40,556 nucleotides of DNA, taken from assembly GCF_949282365.1 (NCBI RefSeq), contig NZ_CASDOY010000018.1, positions 1 through 40,556 of the forward strand, given 5' to 3'. The position numbers were made by a program, and so were the translations under genes. The notes beneath the pieces are model-generated. The model made no database searches. It saw only the letters and a list, made by a program, of their open reading frames with translations, and was not told the origin of the DNA. Shown in pieces: positions 1 through 8,471 of this stretch (the stretch's first letter is position 1; every line of letters starts with the position of its first letter). This DNA comes from an uncultured Desulfovibrio sp. (GTDB taxonomy: Bacteria > Desulfobacterota > Desulfovibrionia > Desulfovibrionales > Desulfovibrionaceae).

Positions 1-22
1 CTCCCCAAAACGCATTTTCATG

Positions 23-61
23 GCCTGTATCCCTGCGTGGACACAGGCTTTTTTGTTTTTT
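23..61 (+). terminator. Rho-independent terminator of an off-window gene
   Basis: A 10-bp stem (23-32 with 39-48, one mismatch) closes the loop CTGCGT and is followed by six T, one G and six T. It reads on +, so it would end a gene to the left of the window. Confidence 0.75.
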
Positions 62-368
62 GGGGGCCTTGTTTCTCCAATGCTTTAAAAACCATATTAA
101 CTATACTGCGGGTGCCCCCGATCCGCGCAAACAAAAGGACATCTGCCTCCATTGGCAACCTTGGAGAGCTCCCAACGCCGCGCACTCCAGCCTGCCCCGA
201 TGGTTCCCGTCCTGTTCCGGGCCATTGCGTCCGGGCCGGACGGCGGCTAAGATGCATCCCTGTCTCCAAACGTCTCGTCCGGGCAGTGTCGATGCCGTGC
301 CCTGTGTCCGCAGACGGGGACCTGCCATACCGGCCTGAAGGAAAGTTTTTGGAAGGGTTGGGGGGTCC

Positions 369-412
369 GGGGGGAAGGGGGACCTTTTTCCAAAAAAGTC
401 CCCCTTCCCCCC
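369..412. repeat. Long hairpin, copy A of a dispersed element
   Basis: The arms 369-389 and 392-412 are complementary over 21 nt with one mismatch and a 2-nt spacer. The arms are G-runs against C-runs ending in T5/A6. It is preceded at about 347-355 by AAGTTTTTGG. The same layout recurs near 22315-22388 and, inverted, near 33482-33550. It sits about 30 bp before the ribosome-binding site of the following peptidase gene, so it could fold in that mRNA leader. Confidence 0.6.
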
Positions 413-450
413 GCGCATCCCTCCCCGCCCTTCCTGCAAAGGAACCTCGC

Positions 451-1530
451 ATGAACACTCCCTATGCTGCCCGACGCGACCGCCTGCGCCAACTGATGCG
501 CGCCCGCGGTCTGGATGCCCTGCTGGTGAGCCACGCCGCCAACCGTTTCTACCTTTCCGGCTTCGAGCTGCATGATGTGCAGGCCAACGAGAGCGCCGGG
601 CGTCTGGTCATCTGCGCGGACGGCCGGGACTGGCTCTGCACCGATGCCCGCTACAAGGATGCCGCGGCCCGGCTCTGGGACACGGAGCGCATCCTCATCT
701 ATGGCCCGGACGCGGCCGCGGAGATCGGCCGTCTCCTGCGGCGCTGCGGCAGCCGTCTGGGGCTGGAGGCGGAGATCGTGAGCCTCAATTTCGCCCGGGA
801 GCTGGGCCGGGCCGTGGGGCGCGGCGTGCATCTGCAGGCCGCCGACGGTCTGGTGGAGGAGCTGCGCGTCATCAAGGATGCCGACGAGATCAGGGCCCTG
901 GAGCGTTCCTTCGCCCTCAATCACGCCATGTTGCGCTGGCTGGAGGAAGGCCAGCTGCAGCCCGGCCGCAGCGAGGCCGATCTGGCCTGGGCCATTGAAA
1001 GATATTTTCGGGACAACGGCGCTTCGGAGCTGGCCTTCCCCTCCATCGTGGCCGTGGACCGCAACGCGGCCCTGCCGCACGCCATCCCCGGCGGGACCAG
1101 GCTGCCGGACAACGGTCTGGTGCTGGTGGACGTGGGCTGCCGCGTGGACGGCTACTGCTCCGATCAGACCCGCACCTTCTGGGTGGGCGATACGCCGCAC
1201 AGGGAGTTCCGCACGACCATGCAGCTGGTGCGCGAGGCCCAGCAGGCCGCCCTGGACGGGATGCGTCCGGGCCTGCCCCTGCACGAGGCCTATGCCCTGG
1301 CGCGGGGCGTGTTCGAGAAGGCGGGCGTGGAGGCCTTCTTCACCCACGGTCTGGGCCACGGCGTGGGCCTGGAGACCCACGAGGCCCCCAGCCTGGGCCG
1401 CCGTGGCGAAAAGGTGCTGCAGGAAGGCATGGTGGTCACGGTGGAACCCGGTCTGTATTATCCGCAATGGGGCGGCATTCGCTGGGAATACACGGTGCTC
1501 GTCACCGCCGGCGGCAACCGTATCCTTTAG
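451..1530 (+). CDS. M24-family Xaa-Pro aminopeptidase/dipeptidase
   Basis: A cytoplasmic dinuclear-metal peptidase that removes the N-terminal residue from, or splits, peptides with proline in second position. The protein is 359 residues, usual for the short PepP/PepQ-like group. An N-terminal creatinase-like domain (about 1-125) precedes the pita-bread catalytic domain. The five metal ligands expected for the family are visible: D227 in VDVG, D238 in CSDQTR, H303 in GLGHGVG, E332 in VEPG and E346 in IRWE. The last motif is usually IRIED, and here it reads IRWEY, which keeps the glutamate. The start at 451 is chosen because homology begins there (YAARRDRLRQLM) and an AAAGGAA ribosome-binding site lies 6 nt upstream. 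The open frame continues further upstream but looks non-coding. aroL follows 17 nt downstream, so the two are probably co-transcribed. Whether it acts as aminopeptidase or dipeptidase cannot be settled by eye. Confidence 0.93.
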   Translation: MNTPYAARRDRLRQLMRARGLDALLVSHAANRFYLSGFELHDVQANESAGRLVICADGRDWLCTDARYKDAAARLWDTERILIYGPDAAAEIGRLLRRCGSRLGLEAEIVSLNFARELGRAVGRGVHLQAADGLVEELRVIKDADEIRALERSFALNHAMLRWLEEGQLQPGRSEADLAWAIERYFRDNGASELAFPSIVAVDRNAALPHAIPGGTRLPDNGLVLVDVGCRVDGYCSDQTRTFWVGDTPHREFRTTMQLVREAQQAALDGMRPGLPLHEAYALARGVFEKAGVEAFFTHGLGHGVGLETHEAPSLGRRGEKVLQEGMVVTVEPGLYYPQWGGIRWEYTVLVTAGGNRIL

Positions 1531-1547
1531 CAGGGGAGGGCGGCAGC

Positions 1548-2081
1548 ATGTCCCTGATCTATCTTGTGGGGCCGCGCGCCTGCGGCAAGACAACCCTGGG
1601 CAGGGCCCTGTCCGAGGTCTTGGACGTGCCGTACTGCGACACGGACCGGCACCTTTGCGAGCGGCTGGGCATGGACGTGGCGGAGATGGTGCGCCGCTGG
1701 GGCTGGGAAGGTTTCCGCAGCCGCGAGAGCGAGACCCTGCGCCTGGCCAGCGAGGAGCTGGCGGGCCGGGGCGTGGTGGCCACGGGCGGCGGCATGGTGC
1801 TGGCCGGGGACAACCGGCGCTATATGCGCGGGCACGGCCGGGTCTTCTTTTTGTCCGCCCCGGTGGAGGTGCTGGCCGAACGCCTGCGCCGCAACCCTCT
1901 GGAAGCCCAGCGCCCCAGCCTGACCGGCAAGAGCCTGGACGAGGAGGTGCGCGAGGTGCTGGAAGCCCGCCTGCCCCTGTACCGCGAGGCCGCCCATCAC
2001 GAGCTGGACGCACGGCAGAGCATCACGGACCTGTGCCTGGCCGTGCGCACCCTGCTGCGCGACCAGGGCGTATCGATGTGA
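1548..2081 (+). CDS. aroL: Shikimate kinase, AroL type
   Basis: Phosphorylates shikimate at the 3-hydroxyl with ATP, in the fifth step of chorismate synthesis. The protein has 177 residues, the normal size. The P-loop GPRACGKTT spans 8-16. D31 and D33 (CDTD) are the Mg/shikimate-binding acidic pair, R57 in FRSRE and the G80-G82 triplet bind shikimate, and R122 in QRPSLTG is the lid arginine. GPRACGKT, WEGFRSRE and the C-terminal LPLYREAAHHELDA match E. coli AroL better than AroK. ATG 1548 has a GGGGAGGG ribosome-binding site and follows the peptidase stop by 17 nt. An AT-rich stretch follows the stop. Confidence 0.93.
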   Translation: MSLIYLVGPRACGKTTLGRALSEVLDVPYCDTDRHLCERLGMDVAEMVRRWGWEGFRSRESETLRLASEELAGRGVVATGGGMVLAGDNRRYMRGHGRVFFLSAPVEVLAERLRRNPLEAQRPSLTGKSLDEEVREVLEARLPLYREAAHHELDARQSITDLCLAVRTLLRDQGVSM

Positions 2082-2660
2082 ATTTTACATTTTTTTCAGA
2101 TAACTAAAGGAGATCAGCCACACATGTCCGGTGCGGGATGCCTGCCGCAGGCTCCCGTGCGCATCTGAAGAAGCGCGCCGGGGAAAGGATGGGGGCCTGG
2201 GGGAGGGAAGGCCCTCCCGCGGGCAGCGACCCAAAGGGCAGCCCGCGGGCCGTGCCCGTGGCGACGCAGGGAGCTGCGGGCATCGACGGCAGGGATGGGG
2301 CTTCCCCTTCCCGCCAAACACGCTGCGGACAGTGTGGATGATGCTTCCGGTCCCGCAGGCGGGTGCCGGGCGCGCGACAGGTGCCGGGTGCGCGGGGCCG
2401 GCCCGGCTCCCGTGGTCTTCGCGCGGCCCGCGAGGGCTGCCGCCGGCACGGGAAGGGGCGCCGCAGGCGCATGTTTGCTTCGTGGCGGGGCATCATGGCC
2501 GGCGCCCAGTCCATTATCGCCTTGATGGAGGCACGCCGGCAGGGCGGCTCCTGCCGGTTCCGGCGGGACAGCGCCGGCAACAGTGTCCGCATGCCGTGCG
2601 GGCTGGCGGCTGCTCTGGGCAGGCGCGCTGTCCCGGCACACAAGATCTTGGAGAGCGATC
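2082..2660. other. Long intergenic spacer aroL-glycosyltransferase
   Basis: It begins with an AT-rich tract (2084-2110) and a strong AAAGGAGAT at 2106-2114. That motif precedes only a 14-codon frame (2124-2168). From 2180 it is G/C-rich, with a GGGAGGGAAGGCCCTCCC-type hairpin around 2203-2222. A CTTCCCGCC AAACACGC tail near 2308-2327 resembles the end of the dispersed hairpin element. Longer frames across it have chance composition, and I see no real gene. Confidence 0.5.
2124..2168 (+). other. Possible 14-codon leader or gene remnant
   Basis: ATG 2124 follows an almost ideal ribosome-binding site (AAAGGAGAT, 2106-2114, 9-nt spacing) and an AT-rich stretch that could hold a promoter. The frame encodes MSGAGCLPQAPVRI and stops at 2166. 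It could be a leader peptide or the surviving start of a lost gene. Nothing in the 14 residues identifies it. Confidence 0.2.
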
Positions 2661-3722
2661 ATGACCACAGTCCCGCAGGTGACGGTCCTGCTGCCGGTCT
2701 GGAACGGCGCGTCCCTGCCCCTGACGCCCCAAGGCGAGGCGCCCCTGCGCGTGGCCGTGCGTTCGCTGGCCCGGCAGGAGGCGGCGGCCGGGGCCCCGCT
2801 GCCGTCCTTCGAGGTGCTGGCCGTCGATGACGGCTCCACGGACGGTACGGCCGCCCTGCTTGATGCCCTGGCCGGGGAGTACCCCTGCCTGCGCGTCCTG
2901 CACCGGCCGCACGAGGGCCTGCCCGGCGCGCTCAATGCCGGTCTGGCGGCGGCCCGTGGCGCGCTCATCGCCCGCATGGACGCTGACGACGTCTGCCATC
3001 CGCAGCGTCTGGCCCTGCAGGCGGCCTGGCTGGCGGCGCATCCCGGCACGGGCCTGCTGGCCACACGGGTGCGCTTTGGCGGCGACCGGGAGACGGCGCG
3101 CGGCTTCGCCCATTTCGTGGACTGGCAGAACGGCCTGCTGGACCATGAGGACATCAGCCGCAACCGTTTCAGGGACACGCCCGTCAGCCATCCTTCGGTC
3201 ATGTTCCGGCGCGGGCTGCCCGGGCTGCACGGCGGCTATGCCGACGGTTTCTTCGCCGAGGACTGGGAACTGTGGCTGCGCTGGCTGCATGCCGGGGTGC
3301 GCATGGCCAAATTGCCGCAGGAGCTGCTGGTCTGGAACGATCCGCCGCGCCGGGCCACCCGCAGCGACAGCCGTTATTGCGAGGCCGCCAACAACCGCTT
3401 GCGCGCCCTTTGGCTGGCCCGCTGGCTGGAGCGTCACAACCCCTGGCATCCGCGGGTCCATGTGCTGGGCGCGGGCAGGGTGGCGCGCCGCCGTCTGGAG
3501 CCTTTGTGGCGGCAGGGCGTGCAGGTGGCGGCCTTCGTGGACATCGATCCCAAAAAGATCGGCCAGCGGATACGGGGCGTGCCGGTCATAGGCCGGGCGC
3601 AGCTGCCCGTGCCGGGGCACTGTTTTTTGCTCAACGCCCTGACGGCCCACGGTGCCGACGAGGACGCCGCCCGCTGGCTGGCCGGGGCGGGCTACGAGCG
3701 GGAGCACTGGCTGCTGGTCTGA
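2661..3722 (+). CDS. Family 2 glycosyltransferase with C-terminal Rossmann-like domain
   Basis: Probably transfers a sugar from a nucleotide-sugar to a surface glycan; donor and acceptor cannot be deduced. The protein is 353 residues. The N-terminal GT-A fold shows TVLLPVWNG near residue 8, the nucleotide-binding VDDGSTDGT (D56-D57) and the metal-binding DADD at 107-110, followed by the acceptor-side ED near DGFFAEDWELW. From H267 (HVLGAGRVARRR) a second domain of about 87 residues has a glycine-rich nucleotide-binding look and ends with a DIDPKKIGQ and GVPVIG pattern, like the N-terminal domain of PglD-type acetyltransferases. No membrane segment is evident. ATG 2661 has GGAGAG 7 nt upstream, and frames reaching further left lack family similarity. 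It stands alone between two long spacers. Confidence 0.88.
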   Translation: MTTVPQVTVLLPVWNGASLPLTPQGEAPLRVAVRSLARQEAAAGAPLPSFEVLAVDDGSTDGTAALLDALAGEYPCLRVLHRPHEGLPGALNAGLAAARGALIARMDADDVCHPQRLALQAAWLAAHPGTGLLATRVRFGGDRETARGFAHFVDWQNGLLDHEDISRNRFRDTPVSHPSVMFRRGLPGLHGGYADGFFAEDWELWLRWLHAGVRMAKLPQELLVWNDPPRRATRSDSRYCEAANNRLRALWLARWLERHNPWHPRVHVLGAGRVARRRLEPLWRQGVQVAAFVDIDPKKIGQRIRGVPVIGRAQLPVPGHCFLLNALTAHGADEDAARWLAGAGYEREHWLLV

Positions 3723-4226
3723 GGCGTCCCGCACGGCACGCGAGCCTGTTCGCACGGCTCGGGGACGTGCAGGGAAAGGGCGGGCGTCGCGCATCTGGGC
3801 GGAAGCGAAGGGACGCTCCCCCCATCGCTGTTTGCCCGTCCAGCGGTGTCCGCACGGGCGCGCAAGCGTGGTGACGCTCCCGCCATCATTTTTGCACGCC
3901 CGACGGCATCGCGCATACGCGCATCGGCGTATGCACAGGAAAATGCTTCCCGGGAACAGCCGTAAGGCACCGCGCATGCGCGCGGCGGCGTGTCCCTCCG
4001 CATCCGTGGGGGGAGGCCGGGGGGCGTCGTCCGGCCATCCGCCACAAAAATGCCGCAGTCCCGTCCGGCTCGCGCATATGGGCAAAAGCGTGCGCGAGCG
4101 TCCGAAAGCTGACGGGACAGCGCGCGGGGCCTCTGGCTGGTCTGCCGCTTTCGTGACGGCCGCCGGTCTTTTTGCCCTGGCGGAAAAATTTTTACGATTT
4201 GTTTCAATTTGCTGAAAATCATGGAT
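3723..4226. repeat. Intergenic region with degenerate ~61-bp tandem repeats
   Basis: Between the glycosyltransferase and the atp promoter I see no gene. Cores resembling TCGCGCATnnGnGC....GCG begin at 3787, 3849, 3909, 3970 and 4070. The first four are spaced 62, 60 and 61 bp, and the fifth is 100 bp further on. GACGCTCCC-CCATC recurs at 3812 and 3873, also 61 bp apart. Copies differ at many positions, so the array is old. No direct repeat is exact enough for a CRISPR. Confidence 0.5.
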
Positions 4227-4244
4227 TTTTGCCATATATCACAA
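4227..4244. promoter_or_regulatory. Possible distal Rex operator of the atp operon
   Basis: The sequence TTTTGC-CATATA-TCACAA has one perfect half of the Rex consensus TTGTGA-N6-TCACAA and 4 of 6 matches in the other half. It lies about 60 bp upstream of the -35 box. Supported only by motif matching and by the presence of rex in this window. Confidence 0.35.
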
Positions 4245-4281
4245 AAAATATCATGAAATTGCCCGTGCGGATGTGGCGACT

Positions 4282-4299
4282 TTGCGAATTTTGTCACCA
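4282..4299. promoter_or_regulatory. Candidate Rex operator at the atp promoter
   Basis: The sequence TTGCGA-ATTTTG-TCACCA matches the Rex consensus TTGTGA-N6-TCACAA at 10 of 12 half-site positions and ends 7 bp before the -35 hexamer. Rex releases DNA when NADH is high, so this would link ATP synthase expression to the NADH/NAD ratio. rex itself is at 35550-36194. Confidence 0.5.
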
Positions 4300-4306
4300 A
4301 TACCCT

Positions 4307-4335
4307 TTGACATAACCCCCTGTTGAGGGTATTTT
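4307..4335 (+). promoter_or_regulatory. Sigma-70-type promoter of the atp operon
   Basis: A perfect -35 TTGACA (4307-4312), a 17-bp spacer and a -10 TATTTT (4330-4335). An alternative -10, TATAAA, starts at 4335 but would give a 22-bp spacer. The expected start near 4342 leaves a leader of about 38 nt before atpF'. Confidence 0.75.
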
Positions 4336-4379
4336 ATAAAAGCTTTGAACATCACACCGTCCAGAGGGAGGATACGGTA

Positions 4380-4799
4380 ATGTTAGACCTTAATATCACC
4401 TTGGTTTTCCAGTTGGTGAACTTCTTCATCGCACTCTACGTGCTGAACCTCCTTCTGATTCGCCCCATCCGCGAAATCATCCGCAAACGCAAATCCGTCA
4501 TGGACGAAATGTCCGGCGAATCCGAATCCTACGAATACCAGGCCGACCAGCGCCTCAGCGATTATGACAATCAGCTGACCAGCGCCCGTCAGGAAGCGGG
4601 CCAGAACCGCGAACAGGCCCGTGCCGCCGGCGCTGCCGAGCAGGCCAGCCTGGTGGCGGAAGCCCAGAAGCGCGCCCAGGAAATCATCGCCGAGACCCGC
4701 CGCAACCTGCAGGCCGAAGCCGATGCTTCCCTGAAGGAGCTGCGCGCTCATGTGCCCGCGCTTTCCGGCCAGCTGGCCGATCGCGTGCTGCATGGCTAG
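4380..4799 (+). CDS. atpF': ATP synthase Fo subunit b' (peripheral stalk)
   Basis: First gene of the ATP synthase operon. It encodes the second of two unlike b-type subunits that form the peripheral stalk tying F1 to Fo. The protein has 139 residues: one N-terminal membrane helix (about 5-28, LNITLVFQLVNFFIALYVL), then the RPIREIIRKRK turn and a long charged alanine/glutamate-rich coiled coil (about 45-125). ATG 4380 is chosen because GAGGGAGGA precedes it at good spacing and the hydrophobic helix starts at once; the frame extends upstream into the promoter. A 109-nt spacer separates it from atpF, the longest gap in the operon. Organisms with b and b' as separate genes are thought to use a b/b' heterodimer. 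Confidence 0.92.
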   Translation: MLDLNITLVFQLVNFFIALYVLNLLLIRPIREIIRKRKSVMDEMSGESESYEYQADQRLSDYDNQLTSARQEAGQNREQARAAGAAEQASLVAEAQKRAQEIIAETRRNLQAEADASLKELRAHVPALSGQLADRVLHG

Positions 4800-4908
4800 A
4801 TACGCCGTTTCTGCCACTGTGCCACGCGCGAGCCGGTGGTTTTTTCGGGTGGTCCTCCGGGACCGCGAGGGTAAAGAATCAAGAGAAACCCAATCAAGGG
4901 GGTGGGCT

Positions 4909-5496
4909 TTGAGCAAATGGAAACACGCTGGGCTGGGCTTGACGCGAGTTATGGTGCCTGTCCTTGCGCTTACGCTGCTGTTTGCCGTGGGGGCGCAGGC
5001 CTCTGAAGGGCACGACGCGCCGCGCTGGGGCGACTTTGGCTGGCGTGTGCTCAACCTTATCATCTTCGCCGGTATCCTGTGGTACTTCGTGGGCGGTCTG
5101 GCCCGCAAGTACTTCTCCGGCCGTCGCGCCAGCATCAGCCAGGAACTCCAGGATCTGGAAGCCCGTCGCGCCGATGCCCAGAAGCGCCTGGATGAAGTGG
5201 AAAAGCGCATCAGCAACCTTGAGTCCGAACGCAAGGCCATCCTTGACGAAAGTCTCGCCCAGGCCGAGACCGTGAAGCGTGCCGTCGTCGAGGAAGCCCA
5301 GCGTCAGGCCGAACAGATCGTGCAACAGGCTCGCCGTACCGCCGAGAACGAAGGCCGCGCCATGCTGGCCGAAGTGCGGTCCGCCATTGCCGATGAGATT
5401 GTGGACGCAGCGGAAAAGGTCCTGGCTGAAAAGCTGACCGCCGCCGAGCATGAAAAGCTCATTACCAACTCCCTCAACAAGGTGGTGCTCCATTGA
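4909..5496 (+). CDS. atpF: ATP synthase Fo subunit b
   Basis: Second peripheral-stalk subunit, 195 residues. I start it at TTG 4909, which has AAGGGGG about 7 nt upstream. An ATG at 4951 inside the first hydrophobic stretch is possible, and the open frame further upstream is not stalk-like. The N-terminus has a signal-like hydrophobic segment (about 10-28, ending in GAQASEG). A second membrane helix (about 43-60, LNLIIFAGILWYFVGGL) is followed by a long coiled coil with many Glu, Arg, Ala and Gln. The C-terminus (ADEIVDAAEKVLAEKL) is the delta-binding part. Its stop overlaps the TTG start of atpH by 4 nt (TTGA, 5493-5496), which suggests translational coupling. The extra N-terminal hydrophobic segment may be cleaved; this is inference. 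Confidence 0.9.
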   Translation: MSKWKHAGLGLTRVMVPVLALTLLFAVGAQASEGHDAPRWGDFGWRVLNLIIFAGILWYFVGGLARKYFSGRRASISQELQDLEARRADAQKRLDEVEKRISNLESERKAILDESLAQAETVKRAVVEEAQRQAEQIVQQARRTAENEGRAMLAEVRSAIADEIVDAAEKVLAEKLTAAEHEKLITNSLNKVVLH

Positions 5497-6044
5497 CGGA
5501 CGCGATAGTTGCTCGCAGATATGCCGGCGCCATATTTGCGCTGGGCAAACGACAAGGGGATGATGTCCTCTCGCGTTACGGGAGCGATCTCGCCGCGCTG
5601 GGAGACATGCTTGCCGCCTCGCCCGAGCTGCATACCGCGCTGAAAAGCCCGGTCATCAGCGTTGACGAGAAAAAGGCCGTGATGGGCAAGCTTCTCAAGA
5701 AAATCAAGGCGGACAAAACTGTCTGCAACTTCTGCCTCCTGCTGGCCGACAAGGAACGTCTGGCTTATCTCGGTGAGATTGTCGGCTGGTATGGCAAGTT
5801 GCTGGACGACGCCAAAGGAATTATCCGTGGTACGCTCACTACCGCCGTGGAGCTTACGGATAACAAGCGGGCCGAACTCAAGGCCGAGCTTGAAAAGAAG
5901 GCGGGGGCGAGCATCGAGCTTGCCTTTGATGTGGATGCTTCCATCCTTGGGGGCGTGGTGCTCAAGGTTGGTGATCGAGTGCTGGACGCAAGTCTGCGCG
6001 CGCAGTTGGCGATCCTTCGGGAGACATTCAAGAGGGGTGAATAG
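5493..6044 (+). CDS. atpH: ATP synthase F1 subunit delta (OSCP)
   Basis: Caps the F1 alpha/beta hexamer and links it to the b/b' stalk. The protein has 183 residues, normal for the family. The N-terminal helical domain begins ARRYAGAIFALG, the typical opening. The C-terminal domain carries the hallmark GGVVLKVGDRVLDASLRAQL near residues 153-172, ending in LRETFKRGE. The start is TTG 5493, overlapping the atpF stop; no ATG near this position fits the family's N-terminus. atpA follows after 3 nt. Confidence 0.93.
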   Translation: MTDAIVARRYAGAIFALGKRQGDDVLSRYGSDLAALGDMLAASPELHTALKSPVISVDEKKAVMGKLLKKIKADKTVCNFCLLLADKERLAYLGEIVGWYGKLLDDAKGIIRGTLTTAVELTDNKRAELKAELEKKAGASIELAFDVDASILGGVVLKVGDRVLDASLRAQLAILRETFKRGE

Positions 6045-6047
6045 CAC

Positions 6048-7556
<1,509 letters not shown>

Positions 7557-7574
7557 GGCCCGGGGGATACCCAT

Positions 7575-8459
7575 ATGCCTTCACTCAAAGACGTCAAAAT
7601 GAAAATCGTGGGGGTCGGCAAGACCAAGCAGATCACCAAGGCCATGAACATGGTGGCCTCGGCGAAGCTGCGCGGCGCGCAGGCCCGCATCGAACGCTTC
7701 CGGCCGTATGCGAGCAGGTACCGCCAGGTGCTGGCTGAGCTTGCCCGCAAGGTGGAGGGCAATGCCCATCCGCTGCTGGCCGAGCATGAGGAAAAGAAAA
7801 ACTGCGCCATCGTTCTGGTGACGTCCGACCGCGGCTTGTGCGGCAGCTTCAACGGCAACATCATCACCACGGCCCTGAAGCTTGCAGCAGAAAAAGCCAA
7901 CGCGGGCATGCAGGTCTCCTTTGCCTGCATGGGCCGCAAGGGTCGCGACGCGGTGCGCAAATCCGGTTACAACATGCTGGTCTCCTACGGCGACCGCATG
8001 GGCAGCCTGGATTTCTCGCTGGCCAGTTCCATCGCGCAGGAAGTCATTCACGGCTACGAAACCTTTGCTTTTGATGAAGTCTGGATGGTGTACGGCGAGT
8101 TTGTGTCCATGGGGCATCAGCCCCCGCGTACACTGAGCCTGCTGCCCCTGGCTGCCCCTGAGGCGGAAGCGGAAGCGGAAGGAGAAAAGACTTCCCACTG
8201 CGAGTACGTGTACGAACCGCAGGAAGAAGCCCTCCTGGCCGAACTGCTGCCCCGCTACATCAAGGTTCAGGTCTACCGGGGAATGCTGGATACGTCTGCC
8301 AGTGAACACGCCGCGCGCATGGCTGCCATGGACAACGCGACGCGTAACTGTAACGAGATGATCAATACCTTGACCCTGCTCTACAACAAGACACGGCAGG
8401 CTTCCATCACCAGCGAACTCATCGACATCGTCGGCGGCGCAGAAGCGCTGAACGGGTAA
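7575..8459 (+). CDS. atpG: ATP synthase F1 subunit gamma
   Basis: Central rotor shaft of F1, 294 residues. The N-terminal helix has the conserved KMKIVGVGKTKQITKAMNMV (about 8-27), the Rossmann-like middle contains VTSDRGLCGSFN (about 77-88), and the C-terminal helix ends with ARMAAMDNATRNCNEMI and an ITSELIDIVGGAEAL block. An acidic Ala/Glu segment around 195-210 (APEAEAEAEGEK) sits in a region of variable length among gamma subunits. The start ATG 7575 lies 18 nt after the atpA stop, with GGGGGA before it. A 12-nt gap leads to atpD. Confidence 0.96.
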   Translation: MPSLKDVKMKIVGVGKTKQITKAMNMVASAKLRGAQARIERFRPYASRYRQVLAELARKVEGNAHPLLAEHEEKKNCAIVLVTSDRGLCGSFNGNIITTALKLAAEKANAGMQVSFACMGRKGRDAVRKSGYNMLVSYGDRMGSLDFSLASSIAQEVIHGYETFAFDEVWMVYGEFVSMGHQPPRTLSLLPLAAPEAEAEAEGEKTSHCEYVYEPQEEALLAELLPRYIKVQVYRGMLDTSASEHAARMAAMDNATRNCNEMINTLTLLYNKTRQASITSELIDIVGGAEALNG

Positions 8460-8471
8460 CAGGAGCCAAGC

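Larger units (their letters stand above)
1..450. other. Left-edge intergenic region
   Basis: I see no convincing gene. It holds a rho-independent terminator (23-61) for a gene lying off the left edge, a -10-like TATACT at 102-107 without a good -35, a copy of the dispersed hairpin element (337-412), and the ribosome-binding site of the peptidase gene (AAAGGAA at about 438-444). Reading frames that run through this stretch have the high Arg/Pro/Gly content of chance frames in GC-rich DNA. Confidence 0.6.

Noticed and set aside
3787..4095. CRISPR array at the periodic repeats
   Set aside because: The repeats are degenerate, there is no constant repeat with unique spacers, and no cas gene is present.
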